Under the pieces are notes generated by a model. The model ran no database searches and had not been told where the DNA came from. It was given only the letters and a program-made list of their open reading frames with translations. A program made the position numbers and the translations under genes. This document shows, piece by piece, positions 33,770 to 41,475 of a stretch of 64,000 bases of DNA. This DNA comes from Caballeronia telluris (GTDB lineage: Bacteria; Pseudomonadota; Gammaproteobacteria; Burkholderiales; Burkholderiaceae): the NCBI RefSeq assembly GCF_001544495.1, contig NZ_FCNZ02000001.1:434001-498000 (forward strand), written 5' to 3'. Numbering within the stretch: position 1 is the stretch's first letter; every line of letters begins with the position of its first letter.

Positions 33770-34231
33770 TCAATCGTGCACGCCGGCTTCCACTTCCTCG
33801 TCGACGGGCATGGCGGCGGCGAGAATCATCGCGGATGCGTTCTGCGGCTTCGGATCGCGCTGCGACGGGCGGTAGATCGGGTCGCCGCGGTGGATCGGCG
33901 TGCCGGAAAGCGAGCAGACGCCTTCGCCCGTCGCCGTCGTCGCGCGCCAGCCCTGGTACCCGTAGTGGCACGTTCCGGGGTCCGACCAGTAGACGAGCGC
34001 CGTCGCGCTGCTCGGACGCTCGATCACGCGCACGACGGCCTCCGGGAACGGCAGGCGGTCGTTCGACGGCTGCGGATGATCCCGATCCCACGCGCGCGTC
34101 AGTTGCAGGATGAAGTCGCTTTCCGCGCGCGCCGCCCTCTGCACGCTCCCCTCTACGCTCTCACTCGGGAGCGCCTTCAACTGGTGGACCGTCTGCATCC
34201 ACGGGTCCGCTCTTTTCAATAATGCTGTCAT
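33770..34231 (-). CDS. DUF3331 domain-containing protein
   Basis: A 153-residue protein with the features of the DUF3331 family, which is common in Burkholderia: W-S-D-P-G-T-C-H-Y-G-Y-Q-G-W in the middle and C-S-L-S-G-T-P-I-H-R-G-D-P-I-Y-R-P in the second half. The paired Cys/His residues could form a small metal-binding or nucleic-acid-binding unit, but function is unknown. The start at 34231 has only a moderate ribosome site (GGAA); an in-frame ATG about 51 bases upstream is an alternative. It follows the ABC permease gene by 137 bp and may have its own promoter. Confidence 0.7.
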   Translation of the reverse strand: MTALLKRADPWMQTVHQLKALPSESVEGSVQRAARAESDFILQLTRAWDRDHPQPSNDRLPFPEAVVRVIERPSSATALVYWSDPGTCHYGYQGWRATTATGEGVCSLSGTPIHRGDPIYRPSQRDPKPQNASAMILAAAMPVDEEVEAGVHD

Positions 34232-34368
34232 GGCATCTGTTCCAGGCGTTGCTTGCCCTAGAACGTACGTCAACAGGCACATTCCGATAAATACTGCATC
34301 GGTGAAAACACTGTCCCGTTGGGACGAATAATCGCGTGGAATAAAACGGGACTGTGCCGAAAACCCCC

Positions 34369-35208
34369 TCAGGCGGCGACCGCCCGCGCCGCCGCACGGC
34401 CGCGCAGCCATTCCAGCGCGAGCAGAAGGCTCGTCGAGAACACGATCAGGATCGTCGCGAGGGCGGCGATCGTCGGGCTGATGTTTTCGCGGATGCCGGT
34501 AAACATCTGGCGCGGGAGCGTGGTTTGATCGGCGCCGGCGAGGAAAAGCGTCACGACGACTTCGTCGAACGAGGTCGCGAACGCGAACAGCGCGCCCGAG
34601 ATCACGCCCGGTGCGATCACCGGCAGTGTAATGCGAAAGAAAGTTTCGAGCGGACTCGCGCCGAGCGACTGGCTCGCGCGCACGAGGTTGTAGTTGAAGT
34701 TTTGCAACGTCGCGCCGACGGTCGTCACGACGAACGGCACGCCGAGCGCCGCGTGGGCCAGGATCAGCCCGAAATACGTGTTGGCGATGCCGAGCGGCGC
34801 GAAGAACAGATACATCCCGACGCCGACGACGATCACCGGCACGATCATCGGCGAAATCAGGATTGCCATCAGCAGGCTCTTGCCGAGAAAGTTGGCTTTC
34901 GTCAGGCCGACGGCGGCCAGCGTGCCGAGAATCGTCGCGACGATGGTCGCCGAGGGCGCCACGATGAAGCTGTTCTTCGCGGCCATGCGCCACTCGTCGG
35001 ACATCACGAGGTTTTCGTACCAGCGCATCGAGAAGCCGGGAATCGGGTAGACGAGGAACGTGCTCGACGAGAACGACAGCGGCACGATCGCGAGCACCGG
35101 CAGGATCAGGTACAGGAGCGTCAGCACGCAGATGATGCGCAGCGCGAAAAACCAGATGCGTTCGACGGCCGACGTATGCGGGGCGAACAAAGGCTTGGAA
35201 AGTTTCAT
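34369..35208 (-). CDS. Polyamine/opine-type ABC transporter permease (PotC-like)
   Basis: A 279-residue inner-membrane permease with six hydrophobic segments, the first at about 18-42. The EAA-type coupling loop is in the segment L-V-R-A-S-Q-S-L-G-A-S-P-L-E-T-F-F (about 180-196), as in PotC/PotI. It starts 5 bases after the stop of the partner permease and ends the transporter gene set. With the other permease, ATPase and binding protein it forms an importer for polyamines, opines or related amines. Confidence 0.9.
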   Translation of the reverse strand: MKLSKPLFAPHTSAVERIWFFALRIICVLTLLYLILPVLAIVPLSFSSSTFLVYPIPGFSMRWYENLVMSDEWRMAAKNSFIVAPSATIVATILGTLAAVGLTKANFLGKSLLMAILISPMIVPVIVVGVGMYLFFAPLGIANTYFGLILAHAALGVPFVVTTVGATLQNFNYNLVRASQSLGASPLETFFRITLPVIAPGVISGALFAFATSFDEVVVTLFLAGADQTTLPRQMFTGIRENISPTIAALATILIVFSTSLLLALEWLRGRAAARAVAA

Positions 35209-35213
35209 CTCGA

Positions 35214-36485
35214 TTACCCCAGGCTCACGTTCGAGCGCGTGAAACGTCCGTAGATCACATACAGCACGAGCGTCGCGGCGAGCAGCAGCGCGCCGAGCGC
35301 GCAGGCCATGCCCCAGTTGATCGTCACGTTCGTGAAATACGCGATGTAGTAGCTGACCATCTGGTCGTTCGGTCCGCCGAGCAGCGCCGGCGTGATGTAG
35401 TAGCCGATCGCGAGAATGAACACGAGCAGCACGCCCGCGCCGATGCCCGGATACGTCTGCGGCACGTAGACGCGCCAGAACGCGGCGAACGGATGGCTGC
35501 CGAGCGACACCGCCGCGCGCTGGTAGGTCGGCGGCACGGACTTCATCACGCTGTAGAGCGGCAGGATCATGAACGGCAGGAGGATATGCGTCATCGAGAT
35601 ATAGACGCCGACGCGGTTGAACAGCAGCGCGAACGGCTCTCCGATGAGGCCCGCGCCGATCAGCGCCTTGTTCACGAGACCCTCGCTTTGCAGCAGCACG
35701 ATCCACGCGGCGACGCGCACCAGCACCGACGTCCAGAACGGAATCAGCACGAGCACCATCACGAGGTTGGCTTTCCGCGAGGGCAGCGTCGAGATCCAGT
35801 ACGCGAGCGGGTAGCCGAGCACGAGCGCGAAGAACGTCACCGCGACGCCGATCACGAAGGTGCGCCCGAAGATGTTGAGGTAGATCGACTGGTCGGGACC
35901 TGCATGTTCGATGTTGCCGAAGCCGTCCTGGCGATGATCGAGCGCGGCCAGCAGATAGAACGGCGAATAGCGGCCCGCGTTCTTCGCGATCGCCTGCCAG
36001 TAATTGACGTCGTTCCAGCGTTCGTCGAGTTCGACGATCTTCGCGCGGATTTGCGGCGCGGCGAGCGGCTTGCCGTCGTCGCCGGTGAGCGGCATCGCGC
36101 GCGCCGTCTTCGCGACGAGCGAGCGGTAGCCCGGAATCTCGGTGTTCAGGCGCCGGGCGAGCGCGCCCATCGACTCGCCGTCCTGAATCGCGGTCAGGTC
36201 CTGGGCGAGCGCGGCATAGGCGGCATCGGGCGGCGGCGTCTTGCGGTCCCACGCGCGCAACGCCGCGCCCGTGTGCGGGAGCGCCGTCGCGACTTCGGGA
36301 TTTTCGGCCGCGCGCGTGAGCAGCGCGGCGATCGGCACGACGAAGATCAGGAACAGGAAAATCGCGAGCGGCGCGATGAAGAGGAGCGCCACCGCGCGCT
36401 TCTTTGCTTCCGCGAGCTTCAGTTCGCGCTTGAGCCGGGCGGCGGATTCGAGCGTCGGTTCGGCGGCAATCGTCATCGTGTTCAC
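35214..36485 (-). CDS. Polyamine/opine-type ABC transporter permease (PotB-like) with large periplasmic insert
   Basis: A 423-residue permease, about 130 residues longer than PotB. TM1 (about 31-53) is followed by a soluble segment of about 150 residues (54-205, with L-T-A-I-Q-D-G-E-S-M-G-A-L-A-R-R and N-Y-W-Q-A-I-A-K-N-A) before TM2-TM6. The coupling loop is Q-R-A-A-V-S-L-G-S-H-P-F-A-A-F-W. The GTG at 36485 has AGGAGA upstream at correct spacing and is preferred over the ATG at 36476. The insert could contact the binding protein. The gene is separated from the binding-protein gene by a hairpin array. Confidence 0.88.
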   Translation of the reverse strand: MNTMTIAAEPTLESAARLKRELKLAEAKKRAVALLFIAPLAIFLFLIFVVPIAALLTRAAENPEVATALPHTGAALRAWDRKTPPPDAAYAALAQDLTAIQDGESMGALARRLNTEIPGYRSLVAKTARAMPLTGDDGKPLAAPQIRAKIVELDERWNDVNYWQAIAKNAGRYSPFYLLAALDHRQDGFGNIEHAGPDQSIYLNIFGRTFVIGVAVTFFALVLGYPLAYWISTLPSRKANLVMVLVLIPFWTSVLVRVAAWIVLLQSEGLVNKALIGAGLIGEPFALLFNRVGVYISMTHILLPFMILPLYSVMKSVPPTYQRAAVSLGSHPFAAFWRVYVPQTYPGIGAGVLLVFILAIGYYITPALLGGPNDQMVSYYIAYFTNVTINWGMACALGALLLAATLVLYVIYGRFTRSNVSLG

Positions 36486-36499
36486 GCAAAAGTCTCCTG

Positions 36500-36640
36500 T
36501 CGACCCGAGTTAGCGCTTCAGCGCTTACTCGGGCCCCATGCAGCGCGGTCGACCCGAGTTAGCGCTTCAGCGCTTACTCGGGCCCCATGCAGCGCGGTCG
36601 ACCCGAGTTAGCGCTTCAGCGCTTACTCGGGTCCCATGCG
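36500..36640 (-). repeat. Three 49-bp direct repeats, each folding into a hairpin
   Basis: Units begin at 36500, 36549 and 36598; the first two are identical for their full length and the third differs by a C-to-T change and at its end. Each holds CCCGAGTTAGCGC, a TTCA loop and GCGCTTACTCGGG, a 13-bp stem with one mismatch. They occupy the gap between the binding-protein gene and the permease gene of one operon. Such arrays can protect the upstream mRNA or attenuate downstream transcription. Confidence 0.9.
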
Positions 36641-36650
36641 CAGTCTGCTC

Positions 36651-36681
36651 ACGGCCGCCTTCGCGTGGCGAAGGCGGCCGT
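36651..36681 (-). terminator. GC-rich hairpin directly after the binding-protein gene
   Basis: A perfect 14-bp stem ACGGCCGCCTTCGC / GCGAAGGCGGCCGT (36651-36664 with 36668-36681) with a 3-base loop, 7 bp past the binding-protein stop. No T tract follows, so it is more likely an mRNA-stabilising or partial terminator structure than a full stop. Confidence 0.6.
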
Positions 36682-36688
36682 CACCCCC

Positions 36689-37726
36689 TTACTTCGATGC
36701 CCACGCCGTGAAGCGCTGTTCCAGCTCGTCGCCGTGATCGGTCCAGAACGCCATGTCCTGCAGCACCGCGTTCTTCGCGTTGGCCGGCGAGTTCGGCATG
36801 TTGTCCTGCGTCTTGGCGTCGAGCGACTTGATCGCGGCCTTGTTCACCGGACCGTAGGCGATGTTCTTCGCATAAACCTGCTGCGCCTTGTCCGACACCG
36901 AATACGCGATGAACTTCGTCGCCAGGTCCTTGTTCGGCGAGCCCTTCGGGATCGCCCAATAGTCGAGGTCGTAGATGCTGCCGTTCCACACAACCTTCAG
37001 GTTCTTACCTTCCTTCTGCGCGGCGTCGATGCGGCCGTTGTAAGCGGTGGACATCACCACGTCGCCCGCAACCAGAAACTGCGGCGGCTGCGCGCCCGCT
37101 TCCCACCACTGGATGCTCGGCTTCAACTCGTCGAGCTTCTTGAACGCGCGATCGGCGCCGGCCTTTGTGCCGAGCACCTTGTAGACATCTTTCGGCGCGA
37201 CGCCGTCGGCCATCAGCGCGAATTCGAGGTTGTAGCGCGCGCCCTTTCTCATGCCGCGCTTGCCGGGGAATTTCTTCACGTCCCAGAAATCGGCCCAGCC
37301 GGCAGGCGCGGACTTGAGCTTGTCGGCGTTGTAGGCGAGCGCCGTCGACCACACGAAGAATCCGGCGCCGCATGTCGCCGGCGACTCCGGCACGAGGTCC
37401 GACTTCTTCGCGATCTTCGACCAGTCGAGCTTTTCATACAGACCTTCGTCGCAGCCGCGTCCGAGATCGCCCGATTCGACTTCGACGACGTCCCAGTTCA
37501 CGTGCTTCGCTTCGACCATCGCCTTGACCTTGGCCTGCTCGCCGTTGTACTCGACGGCCGTGACCTTGGCGCCCGATTCCTTCTCGAACGGCTGGTTGAA
37601 CGCGACTTTCTGCGCGTTGCCGTTTGCGCCGCCGAAGTTCACGACGGTCAGTTCGGCGGCCATCGCCCCCGATGCACACACGAGCGCAGCCGCAGCCGCG
37701 ATGGAACACATTGCGAACTTCTTCAT
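36689..37726 (-). CDS. Polyamine/opine-type ABC transporter substrate-binding protein (PotD-like)
   Basis: A 345-residue periplasmic binding protein. The signal peptide ends A-M-A-A-E near residue 23. The mature start E-L-T-V-V-N-F-G-G-A-N-G, the hinge W-D-V-V-E-V-E-S-G-D and the late block D-Y-W-A-I-P-K-G-S-P-N fit the PotD/PotF/opine-binding cluster. It is the second gene of the transporter operon, 67 bp after the ATPase gene. The hairpin array after it would favour high levels of binding protein over permeases. The ligand is not certain; spermidine, putrescine or opine-like amines are typical. Confidence 0.9.
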   Translation of the reverse strand: MKKFAMCSIAAAAALVCASGAMAAELTVVNFGGANGNAQKVAFNQPFEKESGAKVTAVEYNGEQAKVKAMVEAKHVNWDVVEVESGDLGRGCDEGLYEKLDWSKIAKKSDLVPESPATCGAGFFVWSTALAYNADKLKSAPAGWADFWDVKKFPGKRGMRKGARYNLEFALMADGVAPKDVYKVLGTKAGADRAFKKLDELKPSIQWWEAGAQPPQFLVAGDVVMSTAYNGRIDAAQKEGKNLKVVWNGSIYDLDYWAIPKGSPNKDLATKFIAYSVSDKAQQVYAKNIAYGPVNKAAIKSLDAKTQDNMPNSPANAKNAVLQDMAFWTDHGDELEQRFTAWASK

Positions 37727-37793
37727 GATCGGATTTCCTCTTCTGCTTGCTGTTATGAGTGGACTGCTGTTGGGAACCGTTGCCGCACGACTT

Positions 37794-38891
37794 TTACGCG
37801 AACACGCGCAGATGCTCGGGTGCGAATTCGAGCGCGATGGGCGCGCCGGGCGTGAAGGCGGCGAGCGCGTCGGTGCCGAGCGGCACCTTGACGAAGCACT
37901 CGTCCTGCTCGCGCACGCCGCAACGCATGCGCACGTGATCGCCGAAATAGATCAGGCTCTTCGCTTCGCCCGCGAGCGCGTTCGCGCCCGGGCGGCCGCT
38001 GCCCGCCATCGCCGTGAGCTTCATGCGCTCTGGCCGGATGCACGCGATGGCTTCCGAGCCCGGCTTGGCCTTCGCCACGTTCAGGCCCGAGACGCGCGTG
38101 CCGTCGACGAGACGGATGTCGCAGAAGTCGCCTTGTATCTGTTCGATGGTGCCGCGCAGGCGGTTGCTGTCGCCGATGAAGTTCGCGACGAATTCGTTGC
38201 AGGGCGCTTCGTAGAGGTGATCGACGGTGTCGAGCTGTTGCACGATGCCCTTGTCGAAGACCGCGACGCGGTCCGACATCGTGAGCGCTTCGCCCTGGTC
38301 GTGCGTCACGTAGACGAAGGTCACGCCGAGCTTCTCGTGCAGCGATTTCAGTTCGTATTGCATGTGTTCGCGTAACTGCTTGTCGAGCGCGCCGAGCGGC
38401 TCGTCCATCAAGACGAGCTTCGGTTCGAACACGAGCGCTCGGGCGAGCGCGATGCGCTGCTGCTGGCCGCCGGAAAGCTGCGCGGGATAACGCTTCGCAA
38501 AGCTTTCCATGCGCACCATCTTGAGCGCCGTGTTGACGCGTTCGGCGCGCTCGGCGGCGGACATCTTGCGCACCGTCAGCGGATATTCGACGTTCTGATG
38601 AACCGACAGATGCGGAAAGAGCGCGTAGTTCTGAAACACCATGCCGATGTCGCGCTTGTGCGGCGGCACCTTGTTGAGCAGCTTGCCGTCGAGCCAGATC
38701 TCGCCGCCCGTCGGAAACTCGAAGCCCGCGAGCATCATGAGGCAGGTCGTCTTGCCGGACCCGGACGGCCCGAGCAGCGTGAGGAATTCGCCCTGATAGA
38801 TGTCGAGGTCGAGGCCTTTTACGACTAGCGTCTCGCCGTCATAGGTCTTGCGTACGCCGCGAAAGCTGACGATCACCTGATCGGATTTCAT
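37794..38891 (-). CDS. Polyamine/opine-type ABC transporter ATPase (PotA-like)
   Basis: A 365-residue ATPase with Walker A G-P-S-G-S-G-K-T-T, signature L-S-G-G-Q-Q-Q-R-I-A-L-A-R, Walker B L-V-L-M-D-E-P and H-loop V-T-H-D-Q, followed by a TOBE_2 domain (about 270-360). AAGGAGAC precedes the ATG at 38891; an in-frame ATG at 38957 would add a basic, poorly conserved extension and is rejected. It is the first gene of the operon and faces the divergent MocR-type regulator. Confidence 0.92.
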   Translation of the reverse strand: MKSDQVIVSFRGVRKTYDGETLVVKGLDLDIYQGEFLTLLGPSGSGKTTCLMMLAGFEFPTGGEIWLDGKLLNKVPPHKRDIGMVFQNYALFPHLSVHQNVEYPLTVRKMSAAERAERVNTALKMVRMESFAKRYPAQLSGGQQQRIALARALVFEPKLVLMDEPLGALDKQLREHMQYELKSLHEKLGVTFVYVTHDQGEALTMSDRVAVFDKGIVQQLDTVDHLYEAPCNEFVANFIGDSNRLRGTIEQIQGDFCDIRLVDGTRVSGLNVAKAKPGSEAIACIRPERMKLTAMAGSGRPGANALAGEAKSLIYFGDHVRMRCGVREQDECFVKVPLGTDALAAFTPGAPIALEFAPEHLRVFA

Positions 38892-38993
38892 CGTCCGAGT
38901 CTCCTTTCGATTTCTGTATGGCTGACCATCGCGGTTGCAACGCATGCGGCGCCGCACCGGAAATTATTTCCACTGCCCGCAATAACTATAGCC

Positions 38994-39041
38994 TTCTACG
39001 GTTCTACAATGTGGAGCCATTTCAATATTCACGGTAGAACC
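38994..39041. promoter_or_regulatory. Probable MocR operator: TTCTAC repeats with inverted GTAGAA
   Basis: In the 184-bp divergent region there are two direct TTCTAC copies separated by GG (38994-38999 and 39002-39007) and an inverted copy, with GGTTCTAC (39000-39007) mirrored by GTAGAACC (39034-39041). MocR/PdxR proteins typically bind such mixed direct and inverted repeats between their own gene and the target operon. The assignment to this regulator is by position. Confidence 0.65.
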
Positions 39042-39075
39042 ACTTAGACGGCCGCGATCGCGCGCAGGAAACGCC

Positions 39076-40566
39076 TTGGACACGATCATCCTTTCCGACT
39101 GGCTGCACGCGCGGCTCGACCGCGCGCATGCCGAGCCGATATATCGTCAGGTGCTCGACCTGATGCAGCAGGCCATCCTGACCGGCCAGCTCGCGCCGGG
39201 CACCAAGCTGCCGAGTTCGCGCACGCTCGCCGCCGACCTCGAAATCGCGCGCAATACCGTGCTGCACGTCTACGACCAGCTGACGGCCGAGGGCTACGTG
39301 ATCTCGTCGACGGGAAGCGGCACCTATGTTGCCGACACGCGTCCGCAGGAAGCCGCGCCGCATGTCGACGACTGCGGGCCGCGCAAGCCCTGCGCGCTCT
39401 CCAGACGCGGCGCGCGGCTGATCGCGGAGGCGGGCGTGTCGCCGAAACAGTGGGGCGCGTTCATGCCGGGCGTGCCCGATGTCGCCGAGTTTCCCGCGCG
39501 CACCTGGAGCCGCCTGCAGGCGCGGCTCTGGAAGCGCGCCAATCCCGAACTGCTGACCTACGCGCCGGGCGGCGGCTACCGGCCGCTCAGGCGCGCGCTG
39601 TCGGACTATCTGCGCGTGGCGCGCTCGGTGAAGTGCTCGCCGGACCAGATCGTGATCACGACCGGCATCCATCAGTCGATCGATCTCGCCGTGCGCCTGC
39701 TCACAGATTTCGGCGACCGCGCGTGGGTCGAGGAGCCGTGTTACTGGGGCGTGAGAAGCGTGCTGCAGTCGGCGGGGCTGACGCTCGTGCCGATTCCCGT
39801 CGACGGCGAAGGGCTCAATCCGCTCGAACGCGATATGCAGAACCCGCCGCGCCTCGCGCTCGTGACGCCGTCGCACCAATACCCGCTCGGCATGGTGATG
39901 AGCCTCGCGCGGCGGCGCTCGCTTCTCGAATTCGCGCGCCAGCACGAGGTGTGGATCATCGAGGACGACTACGACAGCGAGTTCCGCTACGGCAGCCGGC
40001 CGCTCGCGTCGCTTCAGGGTCTCGACGAAGCGGGGCAGGTGATCTATGTCGGAAGTCTCGGCAAGATGCTGTTTCCGGGCTTGCGCATGGGCTATATGGT
40101 GGTGCCGGAACAATTGGTCGACACGTTCCGCACGGGCATCGCCGAGCTTTATCGCGAAGGGCAACTGATGCAGCAGGCCGTGCTGACCGAATTCATCATG
40201 GACGGCTATCTGACCTCGCACGTGCGGCGCATGCGCACCCTGTACGGAGAGCGGCGGCAATTGCTGATCGACGCGATCACCGCGCATTTCGGCGACACGC
40301 TCGACGTGATGGGCGACGAAGCCGGATTGCATCTGGTGCTCGGCCTGCCCGACGGCACCGACGACCGCACGGTCGCCGCCGCGGCGCTCGAAGCGGGTGT
40401 CGTCACGAGGCCGCTGGTGAATTACTACGCGGACCGGGCTTCGGCGCGGCCGGGGCTGATGCTCGGCTATGCGTGCGTGCCGAGCGAGCAGATCGGCCCC
40501 GCGTTCGCGACGCTCGCGCAGACGATCGAACAGGCGATGACGCATCGCGCGGCGCTTGTTCCGTAG
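39076..40566 (+). CDS. MocR/PdxR-family regulator (GntR helix-turn-helix fused to aminotransferase domain)
   Basis: A 496-residue regulator. The N-terminal GntR-type winged helix (about 18-85) has P-I-Y-R-Q-V-L-D and L-P-S-S-R-T-L-A; a linker follows, then a class-I aminotransferase-like domain (about 125-490). The PLP-binding Lys is in Y-V-G-S-L-G-K-M-L-F-P-G-L-R, and the PLP-ring Asp in I-I-E-D-D-Y-D-S-E-F-R-Y. The start is TTG at 39076 with AGGAA upstream. It is divergent from the amine-type ABC importer, so it probably senses PLP or an amine adduct and controls that operon. Its 3' end is duplicated 1.98 kb downstream. Confidence 0.92.
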   Translation: MDTIILSDWLHARLDRAHAEPIYRQVLDLMQQAILTGQLAPGTKLPSSRTLAADLEIARNTVLHVYDQLTAEGYVISSTGSGTYVADTRPQEAAPHVDDCGPRKPCALSRRGARLIAEAGVSPKQWGAFMPGVPDVAEFPARTWSRLQARLWKRANPELLTYAPGGGYRPLRRALSDYLRVARSVKCSPDQIVITTGIHQSIDLAVRLLTDFGDRAWVEEPCYWGVRSVLQSAGLTLVPIPVDGEGLNPLERDMQNPPRLALVTPSHQYPLGMVMSLARRRSLLEFARQHEVWIIEDDYDSEFRYGSRPLASLQGLDEAGQVIYVGSLGKMLFPGLRMGYMVVPEQLVDTFRTGIAELYREGQLMQQAVLTEFIMDGYLTSHVRRMRTLYGERRQLLIDAITAHFGDTLDVMGDEAGLHLVLGLPDGTDDRTVAAAALEAGVVTRPLVNYYADRASARPGLMLGYACVPSEQIGPAFATLAQTIEQAMTHRAALVP

Positions 40567-40638
40567 TTTGCGGTGGGCGTTGCTTGCAAATGTGCCGGAG
40601 TGAATAAGGCAGCATGCGACCGTGGTGCCGCTCGTGAA

Positions 40639-40671
40639 GGCCCGCACATGCTTGCGGGCCATTTTCTCTTT
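40639..40671 (+). terminator. Intrinsic terminator after the mocR-type gene
   Basis: A 7-bp GGCCCGC/GCGGGCC stem (40639-40645 with 40654-40660) and 8-base loop followed by ATTTTCTCTTTT. It ends the regulator transcript and marks the left limit of the AT-richer island. Confidence 0.75.
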
Positions 40672-40699
40672 TCCGGGCCGGTCTAGCGCCTCGCGCTCC

Positions 40700-41005
40700 T
40701 CAGTCTGTTGCGTCTGTCACGTTGATAAAAGGCTTCAAATCAGGTTTGGAAAGCGCGAGCAACTTCAGCGTCGCGCCGCCAAATCTACGGGCGAACTCAT
40801 CATCGAAAACGTTGTTGTACTCGGCTGCTGGTAGCTTCAACGGAAACAGCCGTGAGGTAACTGCTTTGATTTTCGAAAAATCAAGCGTATAAGAAACGAT
40901 CGCCTGTTTTTCGTCGGACCAGAATACTACGACGCATCGCTTTTCCGATGATCTGCCATCAATACACCCTGCATTGTTGATAGTTCTGGAATGCGCGCCG
41001 CCCAT
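40700..41005 (-). CDS. Small paralogue 2 of the putative immunity gene (start uncertain, may be frameshifted)
   Basis: About 101 residues if the ATG at 41005 is used. From the second third onward it aligns by eye with the protein at 41175-41474: a hydrophobic strand then D-E (V-V-V-F-W-S-D-E), an S-K-I-K-A helix, then D-D-E-F-A-R-R-F-G-G-A-T-L-K-L-L-A-L-S-K-P-D-L. Upstream DNA also matches the paralogue (A-A-C-A-A-T-G-C-A-G), but the ATG at the matching place (about 40967) is one base out of frame and meets a stop after ten codons. Either translation starts earlier or the gene is recently broken. Function unknown. Confidence 0.5.
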   Translation of the reverse strand: MGGAHSRTINNAGCIDGRSSEKRCVVVFWSDEKQAIVSYTLDFSKIKAVTSRLFPLKLPAAEYNNVFDDEFARRFGGATLKLLALSKPDLKPFINVTDATD

Positions 41006-41040
41006 TGCAAAACACCTTGTATGAAGGGGGGCTTTACAGG

Positions 41041-41150
41041 GCATCGGGGTGCGGCTAATTTTCGCCTTGAGATCGGGATGTGAGAGTGCGAGCAGATTGA
41101 GTACTGCCGCACCGAATCGGGGGCGAAGTGGTCATCAGCCTTGAAAGCAA
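41041..41150 (-). pseudogene. Frameshifted remnant of a third immunity-like paralogue
   Basis: Read in two frames on the minus strand, this stretch encodes F-K-A-D-D-H-F-A-P and, after a shift, P-R-F-G-A-A-V-L-N-L-L-A-L-S-H-P-D-L-K. The second part closely matches the C-terminal block R-R-F-G-G-A-T-L-K-L-L-A-L-S-K-P-D-L-K of the adjacent paralogue. Only the 3' part of the gene remains. It shows that the small gene was tandemly duplicated and partly lost. Confidence 0.6.
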
Positions 41151-41174
41151 ATTCTCGTCTCTGCTGGCGGTGAA

Positions 41175-41474
41175 TTAATCCAGCTCGGGTCGCGTTGGTG
41201 AGTCCCAATTAATTGACCGCTCTGTCGCGAATTTGAAACGTTCGCGCAATTCCGGATTCGAATACCCTTGCATCAGCATCAACATGCCGCCCAGCCTACG
41301 CACATCCTCGTCAGAGATTGCAGAGTCCGGAGCGTCCTGATCATCAAGCGGTACAGGCATGACCAGAGCTCGTTCAATCAGGGCCTGGACTTTTGAGCGC
41401 TGTATATTACAAAGTTTGAATTCCCCCGAATCTTCGTCATAGAAAAAGATTGCCGCTAGCGGTTGTTTCGTCAT
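41175..41474 (-). CDS. Small protein coupled to the CX10C protein (putative immunity protein)
   Basis: A 99-residue soluble acidic protein beginning M-T-K-Q-P-L-A-A-I-F-F-Y-D-E-D-S-G-E-F. It has a middle S-K-V-Q-A-L-I-E-R-A segment and a C-terminal V-R-R-L-G-G-M-L-M-L-M-Q-G-Y-S-N-P-E-L. Its ATG at 41474 is one base after the stop of the upstream gene, with GAGGGTAC as ribosome site, so the two are co-translated. Two paralogous sequences follow downstream, one intact-looking and one broken. The gene order (larger protein, small partner, duplicated small partners) is what effector/immunity cassettes look like. Not recognised as a named family. Confidence 0.65.
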   Translation of the reverse strand: MTKQPLAAIFFYDEDSGEFKLCNIQRSKVQALIERALVMPVPLDDQDAPDSAISDEDVRRLGGMLMLMQGYSNPELRERFKFATERSINWDSPTRPELD

Positions 41475-41475
41475 C

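Noticed and set aside
36500..36640. Possible CRISPR array (regularly spaced repeats)
   Set aside because: The 49-bp units are contiguous with no variable spacers and there are no cas genes; each is a hairpin unit.
40927..41208. A 93-codon minus-strand frame across the gap between the two small paralogues
   Set aside because: It joins the end of one gene to the remnant in the wrong frame; the meaningful similarity lies in another frame, so it is treated as a pseudogene remnant.
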